Below, in pieces: positions 49,150 to 57,340 of a stretch of 64,000 nt of DNA. The notes under the pieces were generated by a model. It ran no database searches. It was given only the letters and a program-made list of their open reading frames with translations, and had not been told where the DNA came from. How positions within the stretch are numbered: position 1 is the first letter of the stretch; each line of letters starts with the position of its first letter. The stretch comes from Marinobacter halophilus (lineage in GTDB: Bacteria; Pseudomonadota; Gammaproteobacteria; Pseudomonadales; Oleiphilaceae), in the NCBI RefSeq assembly GCF_003007685.1, contig NZ_PXNN01000014.1:1-64000 (forward strand), given 5' to 3'. A program made the position numbers and the translations under genes.

Positions 49150-49236
49150 GGAGGCCTTCCCAAAAGACGCCGTGGACCCATCCATGGGGGCTTGGTGTTG
49201 CCATCCCTGGCAACACACACTTTTGGGAAGGCCTCC
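49150..49236. repeat. 87-bp structured inverted repeat (MITE/REP-like)
   Basis: Perfect 17-bp terminal inverted repeats (49150-49166 and 49220-49236, outer sequence GGAGGCCTTCCCAAAAG) flank a centre that folds itself: GTGTTGCC-ATCCCT-GGCAACAC at 49195-49216, plus a CCATGG-centred palindrome near 49180-49190. It lies in the divergent topB/bolA gap and extends the topB frame upstream by chance. No transposase is present. Likely a dispersed non-autonomous element or exported stem-loop; copy number cannot be judged from one window. Confidence 0.7.
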
Positions 49237-49315
49237 TCCACATCCGCTTTCGAATGCCGTGCAATTCGCCGCGATTCTTGCCGGCGGTTATTCAGGGAGT
49301 CGGAGCAGAGCTGTT

Positions 49316-49672
49316 ATGAAAATCCAGAATGCCATTGAAACTAAACTGAAGAGTGCCTTCGATGCCCAGGTGCTGTCGGTGGAGAACGAGAGCCACATGC
49401 ACTCGGTGCCGCCGAATTCGGAAACCCACTTCAAGGTGACGATTGTGTCATCGGGTTTTGCGGGGCAGATGAAGGTGAAGCGGCACCAGGCGATATACGC
49501 GGTGCTGGCGGAGGAGTTGGCGGGGCCGGTGCATGCGTTGGCGTTGCATTTGTACACGCCGGAGGAGTGGTCGGCCAGTGGCCAGGCAGCGCCTGAATCA
49601 CCGAATTGTAAGGGTGGCTCCAAAGGGGATGCCGCCATGGCCGCTAAACTGGAACAGGGAGCCAATAGATGA
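49316..49672 (+). CDS. bolA: BolA family protein
   Basis: Encodes 118 residues from ATG 49316. It shows the BolA fold: MKIQNAIETKLKSAFDAQVL, the ESHMHSVPPNSETHFKV loop, where His residues are cluster ligands, and VKRHQAIYAVLAEEL, followed by a Gly/Ala-rich tail. BolA partners monothiol glutaredoxins in [2Fe-2S] handling and affects morphology and motility genes. It overlaps yciO by 4 nt (ATGA, 49669-49672). Confidence 0.92.
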   Translation: MKIQNAIETKLKSAFDAQVLSVENESHMHSVPPNSETHFKVTIVSSGFAGQMKVKRHQAIYAVLAEELAGPVHALALHLYTPEEWSASGQAAPESPNCKGGSKGDAAMAAKLEQGANR

Positions 49673-50292
49673 GTCAGTTTTTTCAGGTTCACCCGGAGAA
49701 TCCTCAAAAGCGGCTGATTAATCAGGCCGTTGAGGTACTGCGCAAGGGTGGGGTGATTGCCTATCCGACGGATTCCGGTTATGCCCTGGGGTGTCACCTG
49801 GGCGACAAACCGGCGGCGGATAAGATCAAGCGGATTCGTAAGCTGGATGACAAGCATAACTTTACCCTGGTGTGCCGGGATTTGTCGGACATCGGCGTGT
49901 ACGCCAAGGTTGATAACACTCAGTATCGTTTGCTGAAGACGTTTACGCCGGGGCCTTACACGTTCATTTTGCCGGCCACCAGTGAAGTGCCGCGTCGGTT
50001 GATGCACCCCAAGCGTCGGTCGATCGGGGTTCGGGTGCCGGATAACCAGATTGTGCGGGATTTGCTGGGCGAATTGGGCGAGCCGATCATGAGCAGCACG
50101 CTGATCCTGCCGGGTGAAACCGAGCCGATGACCGATCCCTACGACATTCGGGATACGCTCGAGCATGAGTTGGAGCTGATTATTGATGGCGGGTTTTGTG
50201 GCATGGAAGCGACCACGGTGGTGGATTTCACCGGCGATGCGCCGGAGGTGATCCGGGTTGGTCAGGGCGATCCTGCGCCTTTCCAGGTCTAG
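49669..50292 (+). CDS. yciO: YciO/YrdC/Sua5-family protein
   Basis: A 207-residue YrdC-fold protein: QAVEVLRKGGVIAYPTDSGY, KIKRIRKLDDKHNFTLVCRD, FTPGPYTFILPAT and RRSIGVRVPDN. Its length and the K-R-x-R motif resemble YciO more than TsaC; TsaC/Sua5 make threonylcarbamoyl-AMP for tRNA t6A, while YciO's role is less certain. It overlaps bolA at ATGA and probably shares its transcript. Confidence 0.9.
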   Translation: MSQFFQVHPENPQKRLINQAVEVLRKGGVIAYPTDSGYALGCHLGDKPAADKIKRIRKLDDKHNFTLVCRDLSDIGVYAKVDNTQYRLLKTFTPGPYTFILPATSEVPRRLMHPKRRSIGVRVPDNQIVRDLLGELGEPIMSSTLILPGETEPMTDPYDIRDTLEHELELIIDGGFCGMEATTVVDFTGDAPEVIRVGQGDPAPFQV

Positions 50293-50313
50293 CGTTATCG
50301 ACTGGCCCGGGGA

Positions 50314-50973
50314 TCAGGCCCGGGCGTTCAGGCTGAAGGCGTAGCGTGGCGAGTTGATGCTCTCGGGCTGGCTGGTGCCAGCGCTGCGCTTGAGGCTGTC
50401 GTAGCGGTGAATCACATCCTGCAAGCCGTTAAACTGCTGGTTTTCGCTGACCAGGGAATCCAGCAGTGAATTACTCACGCCGTAGGCCTGGTTCAGTTTC
50501 AGCGCATTGTCCATGAAGTGCAGGGTTGGCTCGGTCACACTCAGGCGGCTGAAAGCATCTCTGAAACCGCGATTGTTGTTCAGATCTTTTTCGATTTTGT
50601 CCCGCAGTTCATCCGGTATTTTTCCCTCAACCACGGCACTGCTGCCTTCGCCTTTGCCAACGCTGAGGGCGGTGGCGGGATGCAGGTTGTATTCGGCAAG
50701 TTTGTGCCGGAGCGTTTCCCTTACGAATGACAGGTCCTGCGCGACGGTCTGCTTGTATTGGCCCAGCGGCAGTTGGCGGGTTTTCAGGCTGCCGGAATCA
50801 CCTTCGGGTTGGCCTGAGGGGGTAAAGCGGTCATCACCGGGGCTACCGGCGGCTTCGGGGATCTTTGCTTCGGCGGTCTGACCGTCATTCGGTTTGGCCG
50901 CCGGTGCCTGGCGGTTGTCCATGGCTTGCTGAAAACGTGCGCTGGCCTGTATCAGTGATGTCAGCAACGACAT
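50314..50973 (-). CDS. Hypothetical protein, soluble
   Basis: Encodes 219 residues with no recognised family. Residues 1-25 are an amphipathic helix (SLLTSLIQASARFQQAMDN). Residues 25-70 are a low-complexity, Pro/Gly/Asp-rich disordered segment. The rest is helical, with KTRQLPLGQYKQTVAQDLSF and later FMDNALKLNQAYGVSNS. There is no signal peptide or transmembrane helix. Its start (GGAGGG-like site reading toward 50973) is divergent from the haem chemoreceptor gene, and it is convergent with yciO. The order and linker resemble structural or secreted proteins of motility operons, but nothing decisive was seen. Confidence 0.6.
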   Translation of the reverse strand: MSLLTSLIQASARFQQAMDNRQAPAAKPNDGQTAEAKIPEAAGSPGDDRFTPSGQPEGDSGSLKTRQLPLGQYKQTVAQDLSFVRETLRHKLAEYNLHPATALSVGKGEGSSAVVEGKIPDELRDKIEKDLNNNRGFRDAFSRLSVTEPTLHFMDNALKLNQAYGVSNSLLDSLVSENQQFNGLQDVIHRYDSLKRSAGTSQPESINSPRYAFSLNARA

Positions 50974-51238
50974 GGTGGGTTCCCTCTGGGCGGAAATGAT
51001 CTGCCGGAATTTCGTTGAAAATGTGTCTTGGAAAGTATCAAGCAGATTTCGGGCCAGATTGCTGATTTCTGGGTCAGGCGGTGGTGCCAGTCAAATGTAA
51101 AACGTTGCAACGAGTGTCATAGTGATGCTGGTCGACTGATCTGTGTCATTAAAAAATTGACTGATATCTATAAAGTTATCCGCCAGGCCGCCGTCATATT
51201 CTATGGTTGCACAGTTGCTCTTCCATCGCCGGGGTACC
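50974..51238. other. Divergent intergenic region before the haem chemoreceptor
   Basis: A 265-base gap between the divergent hypothetical gene and the CxxCH chemoreceptor. It is AT-richer than its neighbours (for example ATTAAAAAATTGACTGATATCTATAAAG in 51146-51173 split as TTGACT at about 51157 and TATAAA nearby). It should contain both promoters. No RNA gene or repeat was seen. Confidence 0.35.
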
Positions 51239-52858
51239 ATGAAAAAACACTACTCGATTCGATTCCTCCTGCTTGCAGCATTGGCTGTGGCCTTTTCCGT
51301 GATTCTTGTGTTTACCGTTATTTACAGCGCTCAAACCCAGCGGGCACACCTTGAAGAGTACAGTCACAAGTACGTAGATGGCCTGGCCAAATCCTATTTC
51401 GACGGCCTGAACACGATGATGGTCACGGGCACCATCAATAACCGGGAAGTGCTGCGTGATCGGGCCCGGGCTTCCGAGGATGTGCTGGACATCCGGGTGG
51501 TGCGCAGTGATCAGCTGAACGCCATGTATGGCGCCGGCAATGCCGAAGAGCAGCGCCGCGAGCCCGAAGATCTGAAAGCGTTACGCGGCGAACGTATTGA
51601 GCAGTATTCCGAGAATGCGCGGGGGCGGGTGTACACCCTGATTGAACCGGTGGTGGCACAAGCTGATTATCAAGGCGTCAATTGTCTGGGCTGCCACCAG
51701 GCTCAGGAAGGCGATATCCTGGGCGCCATTCGTGTGGATTATTCTCTTGCTCAGAGTGACTCCCGTCTGCAGCAGCAGTTGTTGGTCGGTGGTGGCGTTC
51801 AGATTGTGATTTTTGTCGTTATTTTCTTCCTCACGGCGATGGTGCTTGGCAAGCTGGTGTTCTCCCGATTGCGCCGTTTGCACGATCGCATGGATGAGAT
51901 TTCCCGGAATTCTGATTTGTCGATTGAGCTGGATGTTTCCCGTAACGACGAGATTGGCTCTTTGTCTCGCGCCTTCAACCGGATGGTGTCGAAGATCCGG
52001 GACAGCATGCATACGGTGATGGACAACGCTGCGCAGGTTGAAACCGCTGCACGCGCCATTGCTAACAAGGCAGAGACCACCGAGCGCGAAGTGCTTGCCC
52101 AGAAAGACAACACCGATCAGGTGGCCAGTGCCACCACTGAAATGGCCGCCTCGGCGGTTCAGGTTCGGGAAAATGCCGTCACCACGGCCCGTAAATCCGC
52201 CGATACCGCGCAAGCGGCAGAAGCTGGCGAAAAGCTGGCGCGCAACGCGGTTCAGGGTATCGAATCATTGAATACCGAAGTCCAGAGTGGCGCCCGGCGA
52301 ATTGAACAACTGGATCAGCGCACCACGGAAATGGCTGCACGGCTGGAGCTGATCTCCGAGATCGCCGACCAGACTAACCTGCTGGCGCTAAACGCCGCCA
52401 TCGAAGCGGCCCGGGCCGGTGAGCAAGGGCGTGGTTTCTCAGTAGTTGCCGATGAGGTGAGGGCGCTGGCGTCTCGCACCCAGGTGTCCACAGAAGAAAT
52501 CCGCCAGACCATTCAGGGTCTCAAGCAGGAAGTGGTGGAGTGTGTGGGCACCATGCGCCACGCCTCGGAAATGGCTCAACATCAGGTGGACGCGATCCTG
52601 AAAGTGGAGAGCGAGCTGCAGACCATTGCCAGTGCGGTGCGTGAAATTACCGGCCTGAATGAAGAAATGGAAAGCGCCGCCAACGAGCAGAGCGACGTGT
52701 CAGAATCGATCAATCACAACGTGATTGAAATCAGCCGTTCGGCGGAGCAGACCTCCAGTGACGCCCAGGAAACCGCCCGCATTGCCGGGGACCTGCTGGC
52801 CATGGCGGAAACCCTGCGCAAGACCATCGAGCAGTTCCGCTTGTCGCAGAACGGGTAG
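51239..52858 (+). CDS. Methyl-accepting chemotaxis protein with a c-type haem (CxxCH) sensor domain
   Basis: Encodes 539 residues from ATG 51239. Transmembrane helices at about 8-30 and 187-207 enclose a periplasmic domain of about 155 residues that carries CLGCH at 149-153, a covalent c-type haem attachment site, preceded by [25 protein letters not shown] domain follows and a cytoplasmic signalling domain has the tip [20 protein letters not shown]. Haem-c chemoreceptors sense redox state, O2, NO or similar ligands. The Tll0287/DUF3365-type sensor domain is a possible relative of this arrangement. A 7-bp hairpin overlapping the end of the next gene (52876-52894) may limit read-through. Motifs are seen; haem loading and the ligand are inferred. 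Confidence 0.88.
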   Translation: MKKHYSIRFLLLAALAVAFSVILVFTVIYSAQTQRAHLEEYSHKYVDGLAKSYFDGLNTMMVTGTINNREVLRDRARASEDVLDIRVVRSDQLNAMYGAGNAEEQRREPEDLKALRGERIEQYSENARGRVYTLIEPVVAQADYQGVNCLGCHQAQEGDILGAIRVDYSLAQSDSRLQQQLLVGGGVQIVIFVVIFFLTAMVLGKLVFSRLRRLHDRMDEISRNSDLSIELDVSRNDEIGSLSRAFNRMVSKIRDSMHTVMDNAAQVETAARAIANKAETTEREVLAQKDNTDQVASATTEMAASAVQVRENAVTTARKSADTAQAAEAGEKLARNAVQGIESLNTEVQSGARRIEQLDQRTTEMAARLELISEIADQTNLLALNAAIEAARAGEQGRGFSVVADEVRALASRTQVSTEEIRQTIQGLKQEVVECVGTMRHASEMAQHQVDAILKVESELQTIASAVREITGLNEEMESAANEQSDVSESINHNVIEISRSAEQTSSDAQETARIAGDLLAMAETLRKTIEQFRLSQNG

Positions 52859-52884
52859 TCCAGGAAGAGACAGCGCCGGGGTGG

Positions 52885-53532
52885 TTAACCCCGGTGGTCT
52901 GAGACAAACGGATTGGTGGCTTTTTCCCGACCGAAAGTGGACATGGGGCCGTGGCCACAGATGAAACTGACGTCGTCGCCCAGCGGGAACAGCTTTTCCC
53001 GGATCGAACGGATCAACGTATTGTGGTCGCCTTTCGGGAAATCGGTGCGGCCGATGGAGCCGTTGAAAAGCACATCGCCCACCTGGGCCAGCCGGGATTC
53101 GCGGTGAAAGAACACCACATGTCCCGGGGTGTGGCCGGGAGTGTGCAGCACTTCCAGAGTTTCATTGCCCACCGTCACTGTGTCGCCATCTTCGAGCCAG
53201 CGGTCCGGCGTAAACACCTCCGGGGCGGTAAAGCCGAACATCTGCGCCTGCATGGCCAATCCCTGAATCCAGAAGTTATCCTCCTTATGGGGCCCTTCGA
53301 TGGGAATGCCCGCGGACCGTGCCAGCTCGGCGGTGCCGCCGGCGTGGTCAATGTGGGCGTGGGTCAGCAGAATTTTCTCGACAGTGACGCCCTCGGCAGC
53401 AATGGCGGCACGAATTTTGTCAAGATCGCCGCCGGGGTCGATAACCGCGGCTTTGCGGGTCTGGTCGCACCAGATCAGCGTGCAGTTCTGTTGAAACGGC
53501 GTGACAGGAATAATTTTATACTTCAGTGACAT
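52885..53532 (-). CDS. MBL-fold hydrolase (glyoxalase II-like, YcbL type)
   Basis: Encodes 215 residues from ATG 53532. The metallo-beta-lactamase motifs are complete: LTHAHIDHAGG (HxHxDH), HTPGHTPGHVV with the next His, VGDVLF with the bridging Asp, and CGHGPMSTFG with the last His. YcbL-like members hydrolyse thioesters such as S-lactoylglutathione. The length is shorter than that of classical GloB (about 255). It is divergent from the mks-like operon, with 90 bases between. Confidence 0.88.
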   Translation of the reverse strand: MSLKYKIIPVTPFQQNCTLIWCDQTRKAAVIDPGGDLDKIRAAIAAEGVTVEKILLTHAHIDHAGGTAELARSAGIPIEGPHKEDNFWIQGLAMQAQMFGFTAPEVFTPDRWLEDGDTVTVGNETLEVLHTPGHTPGHVVFFHRESRLAQVGDVLFNGSIGRTDFPKGDHNTLIRSIREKLFPLGDDVSFICGHGPMSTFGREKATNPFVSDHRG

Positions 53533-53622
53533 AGTGTTCCAGTTTGGTGAGATTTGATCTTGCGATAAAGCGCATCTGAATAGTAGTAGACTGATAATAC
53601 CAAGCTCTGAGCAGGCGAGCCA

Positions 53623-54405
53623 TTGAACGACTACCTCCAGAAGATCCTCAAGGGCCAGGCCATCAACTACGAGGCCTTTTTGAAGAAGCTGCCGGAAGCT
53701 TTTAGACGGCGGCACCGGGACCTGTTTTCGACTGAAAAAGTAGCTGCAAATCGTTGGCGCGTAACGGTTCTGAATACATCGATGTTTGATGAGTTGCAGC
53801 GGCACGTAGCGACGCCGGTTAGCCGGGTAGACGCCGCAAGGAAAGGTAATTCACACCGCCATGGCACAGAGGTGAGCTTTCTGCTGGTCTATCATGGGGG
53901 GCTGGCCTCTGATCGGCCGGATTCGGTAGTGATTGCTGGGGATTTGGTGGATTTGGGTTTTCGGCCTGCTACCTCTGTGCTGGTGGTGGAGAACGAACGT
54001 AACTTCTTCCACTATCGCCAAATGCTGGCCTTTGTCGCTGAATGTCTCAATGAGCCTCTGGAATTGGCCAGCTGCGATGTGATCCTCGGAGGCGGCAACC
54101 GCATTACCCAGTCGTCGGTGTTGAACTGGCTGGCCGGTTACCAGCGGGTGTTCTGCGCCTTTGATTACGATGCCGGCGGCCTGCAGATGTTTGCTACCAT
54201 AGCCGGCAAACTGGGTGACCGGGCGCAGTTTGTACAGCCCACAGACTGGCAGCCCTGGCTGGCGCAGTTCCGCATGGCACCCAAAACCACGGAACGGTTT
54301 ACAAAAGCCGTTGCGATGGCGGAAGATCTCGGCTTTATCCCCCTGGCGCAGGCCTTCCGGGCCACCGGCAAGTTTATGGAACAGGAGATGATTCTGAATG
54401 ACTGA
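53623..54405 (+). CDS. mksG: JetD/MksG-like TOPRIM protein, compact
   Basis: Encodes 260 residues from TTG 53623, the only start available because an in-frame stop lies at 53608-53610. Residues 115-190 carry a TOPRIM signature: a strand ending VVENERNFF with Glu123, then FCAFDYDAGGLQMF with Asp181 and Asp183. This E...DxD pattern with D-Y-D-AGG matches DUF2220/JetD, the DNA-cleaving subunit of Wadjet systems (JetD is usually 350-400 residues, so the N-terminal arm here is short). It overlaps the SMC-like gene by 8 nt (ATGACTGA, 54398-54405). A role in cutting plasmid or looped DNA together with the MksB-like ATPase is inferred from context. Confidence 0.8.
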   Translation: MNDYLQKILKGQAINYEAFLKKLPEAFRRRHRDLFSTEKVAANRWRVTVLNTSMFDELQRHVATPVSRVDAARKGNSHRHGTEVSFLLVYHGGLASDRPDSVVIAGDLVDLGFRPATSVLVVENERNFFHYRQMLAFVAECLNEPLELASCDVILGGGNRITQSSVLNWLAGYQRVFCAFDYDAGGLQMFATIAGKLGDRAQFVQPTDWQPWLAQFRMAPKTTERFTKAVAMAEDLGFIPLAQAFRATGKFMEQEMILND

Positions 54406-57340
54406 TTCTCAGGCGAGCCCAAACGCTTTCACCTTTGGCATTCGCCGCCTGGTGTTGGTGGATTCCGCCGGCTTTTGCTACGTGGAGATCCCAGTGAACA
54501 ACCACGGCCTGATTCTGGGGCCGGGTAACCTGGGCAAATCCAGCTTGCTGAATTCCCTGCGCCTGTTCCTGTTGCCGGAGAACAACTTCAAGAACAGTCG
54601 TAAGAAATTCGCTTTCCGTAACGCCAGCGCGGGCAGTTTTTACACCAACGAAGAAAGCTACCAGCATTACTTTCCCAGCCAGTTCAGTTTCCTGATCGTG
54701 GAGGCAGAAAACCCCGCCGGTGTGCACTGCCAGATTCTGTACCGGGACAGCGCCAGCCAGCTGAGTTATGGCCGCGCCTTTGTGCCGGTGAACTATGACC
54801 AGCTGCGGCCCCTGTTCTGGAACGGCGATGACGAAGACGGCATCGGTCAGGCCGTGCCGGAACTGTCGTTCAGCCGGTTGTCCGACGCCCTGAAAAAACG
54901 GTCGAAAGACACCCGGTTTGTCAGCGACCCCGCCAAACTCAGGACCATGCTCTACAACAGTGAGCTGATGAACGCCGACGCCGTGCGCTATTCGGTGCTG
55001 CCGCTGGGGGAATCGGATGAGCGCCGGGTGCAGTCGTTGCGCACCCTGATTCTGCTGCTGTTTGAGATGAAGGCCGACGATCAGGCCATGGCGAACGCGG
55101 TGGCCAGCATTATTGAAGCGGACAAGAAGTTCGCCGATGACGCCTTTGATTTCAACATCGACGAGTTCCTCAATCGCCACGAACAGCTCAAAGAGCAGCA
55201 GGCCCAGCTGAACCGGATTGAAAAAGAACGGCCCCGGTTTGACAAGCTCAATGGCGATTACCAGAAGTACCTGACTCTGCTGCGCAGTCAGCACGACTTT
55301 GCCGCCTTCCGCGAGGGCCTGAGTGATGCCCTGCAGGACATTGCCCGGCAGCGGCGCACGGCGGTGGATGCCTACACCGAGCACAACGACATCCTCAAGC
55401 AGGTTGTGCAAACCCTGAAGAAGCTGGAGCAGGACAGCAGCAGCCTGACCGGCGAGATCCGCGCCGCAGACCGCAACCTGAAACGGGCCGAGCAGGATCA
55501 GAAAAACGGCGATCTGTTGACGGCTCAGTACGGCGATATGACCCTTCAGGAAATCGGCGACATCCTGCAGGAAGATCGTGAGGGCAAGCAGAGCCACCTG
55601 AATGCCCTGAAAAGCGCCGCCCAGGCCGAGATCCGGCTGGCGCAACTGGACAAGAACCGCCAGGAGCTAGAGCGCCGCCTGGCCGGACTGGCGGACCGGG
55701 AAAGCAAACAGCAGTGGCAGCTGCAGAACCAGCTGGATGAAGCTGTGGCCGCCCCGCTGCGAGCGCTGGACCCCCGTTTGATGATGGCCAGTCCGGGCCA
55801 GACCCTGGACGGCGACAGCAAAGCGGCTATCACCGCCTTCGCCCGACTGTTTGTGCCGGCATCGGCCGGCTTCGACTGGTTTGATATGGAATACCCTGGC
55901 CAATCGGCCCGGCAGGAAGATTTTTCCGAGCTGCGCCGGCGCCTGCAGGGTGAGCTTAACGGCCTGGAGAAAGAACGCGCGGAGCTGGTGGATACCGCCG
56001 ATAAGGAGCAGGACCGACCGCGCCTGATCGAGCGCACCGAGAAAGAAGTCCGGGCCATCGAGAAAGAACAGGACACCCTGGCCCGCTACCCGGGTGCGGC
56101 CACCACGCTGCGTGACGCCACCGAGGAAAAGGCAGCCGCAGAAGAAGCGCTGGCCAAACTGCAAGAGCAGTCCCGCCTCGAGCAGGAGAAGTTCGACGCC
56201 GTCCAGCAAAAAGCCGCGAACGCCCGTGCCGAGAAAGACCGGATTGAGGAACGCGAAAAAGAGCTGGCGCAACTGAGCCGCAGCGTGGGCACCGTGGAGC
56301 ACCGTTTCCAGCACCTGAAAACCCTGCAGTCTGAGCAGCCGTTGGCGATCGACCAGATATCCGCCACCGCCTTTGAGGAGCTGCAGAAACAGCTGGACGA
56401 CATGGAGGAGTTGCGCCGCAGCATTCTCGACCACCTGCGCCAGTTTGTGTACCAGGGGGTTTACGAAGACACCGACGGTGAACTGCAAAAAGACAGCCCG
56501 GCGGCGTCGGTGATTCGCGATACCTTCAAGAATCTGGCCGACCTGTTTGCCGGGCTGACCGAGCGCTGGCAGGTGCACCACGAGCAGATCGAGATTCACA
56601 ACGAAACCGTGGCCAGCTACCGCCAGGCCCTGACCTCCAATCACGAGTTCATCAGCCGGTTTGAGGCTCAGCTCAACCGGGAACTGGAAGGGGTGCAGAT
56701 CAACGATCTGGTGGAAATCCGGGTGGATATCCACACCGACCCGAAATTCCGCAATCTGGTGGAAGAAGCCACAAACATCGACCCGTATGGCAATCAGTTG
56801 CAATCCGATGCCTTCTACGACCGGCTGCGGGTGTTTGTGGCCGATTTCTTCGGAGAGCAGGGCGGCAGCAAGCGCCTGACCATGGACAAGGTGATCACCG
56901 GCATTTCCTACCGCACCCGCAAAGAGAACGCTACCGGTCTGGACAAGAAAGGCCAGTCCACCTCGACCACCGCGCTGATCAATCTTGAGCTGGTGTACCG
57001 GTTGCTGAACCGGGTGCTGTACCCCGGCATCCGGTTGTCCTTCCCGCTGGTGTTGGATGAGCTGGCCAGCGTCGATGTCAGCCAGATGCCGTCGTTGCTG
57101 GAACGCCTGAGGAAGCAGGGCTTCAACCTGTTTTCCGCCGCCACCCACAGCGCCAGTGCCGAAGTGATTTACCTGATCGGCCGTCATCTGGAAGTGGGGC
57201 AGATGCGCACGTCCAGGCCCTACAGTCCCCAGCGCACGCTGGTGTTCTGGGGCGGTGCGGAAGGTTTCACCGGGGGTGAGCACCTGAGCCACTGGGCCGA
57301 TCACACCCAGAACAGTCTGCTGGAGCTGGCGGATGAGTAA
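54398..57340 (+). CDS. mksB: MksB/JetC-like SMC ATPase
   Basis: A 980-residue SMC-type ATPase. Walker A GPGNLGKS is at residues 41-48. Two long coiled-coil arms (about 240-700, for example EKERPRFDKLNGDYQKYL and KAAAEEALAKLQEQ) flank a hinge-like middle of about 70-100 residues. The ABC signature KGQSTSTT lies near 851-858 and Walker B VLDELASVD near 885. The size (about 980) matches MksB of pseudomonads rather than SMC (about 1150). It should translocate DNA loops with the MksF and MksE partners. It overlaps mksG and mksF genes by 8 nt each. Confidence 0.9.
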   Translation: MTDSQASPNAFTFGIRRLVLVDSAGFCYVEIPVNNHGLILGPGNLGKSSLLNSLRLFLLPENNFKNSRKKFAFRNASAGSFYTNEESYQHYFPSQFSFLIVEAENPAGVHCQILYRDSASQLSYGRAFVPVNYDQLRPLFWNGDDEDGIGQAVPELSFSRLSDALKKRSKDTRFVSDPAKLRTMLYNSELMNADAVRYSVLPLGESDERRVQSLRTLILLLFEMKADDQAMANAVASIIEADKKFADDAFDFNIDEFLNRHEQLKEQQAQLNRIEKERPRFDKLNGDYQKYLTLLRSQHDFAAFREGLSDALQDIARQRRTAVDAYTEHNDILKQVVQTLKKLEQDSSSLTGEIRAADRNLKRAEQDQKNGDLLTAQYGDMTLQEIGDILQEDREGKQSHLNALKSAAQAEIRLAQLDKNRQELERRLAGLADRESKQQWQLQNQLDEAVAAPLRALDPRLMMASPGQTLDGDSKAAITAFARLFVPASAGFDWFDMEYPGQSARQEDFSELRRRLQGELNGLEKERAELVDTADKEQDRPRLIERTEKEVRAIEKEQDTLARYPGAATTLRDATEEKAAAEEALAKLQEQSRLEQEKFDAVQQKAANARAEKDRIEEREKELAQLSRSVGTVEHRFQHLKTLQSEQPLAIDQISATAFEELQKQLDDMEELRRSILDHLRQFVYQGVYEDTDGELQKDSPAASVIRDTFKNLADLFAGLTERWQVHHEQIEIHNETVASYRQALTSNHEFISRFEAQLNRELEGVQINDLVEIRVDIHTDPKFRNLVEEATNIDPYGNQLQSDAFYDRLRVFVADFFGEQGGSKRLTMDKVITGISYRTRKENATGLDKKGQSTSTTALINLELVYRLLNRVLYPGIRLSFPLVLDELASVDVSQMPSLLERLRKQGFNLFSAATHSASAEVIYLIGRHLEVGQMRTSRPYSPQRTLVFWGGAEGFTGGEHLSHWADHTQNSLLELADE

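Noticed and set aside
49046..49315. N-terminal extension of the BolA frame through the 87-bp repeat
   Set aside because: ATG 49316 gives the canonical BolA N-terminus; the upstream part is repeat sequence.
54374..55645. 423-residue open frame on the minus strand opposite the mksB gene
   Set aside because: Shadow of the high-GC SMC gene; the plus-strand protein has Walker A and other conserved motifs.
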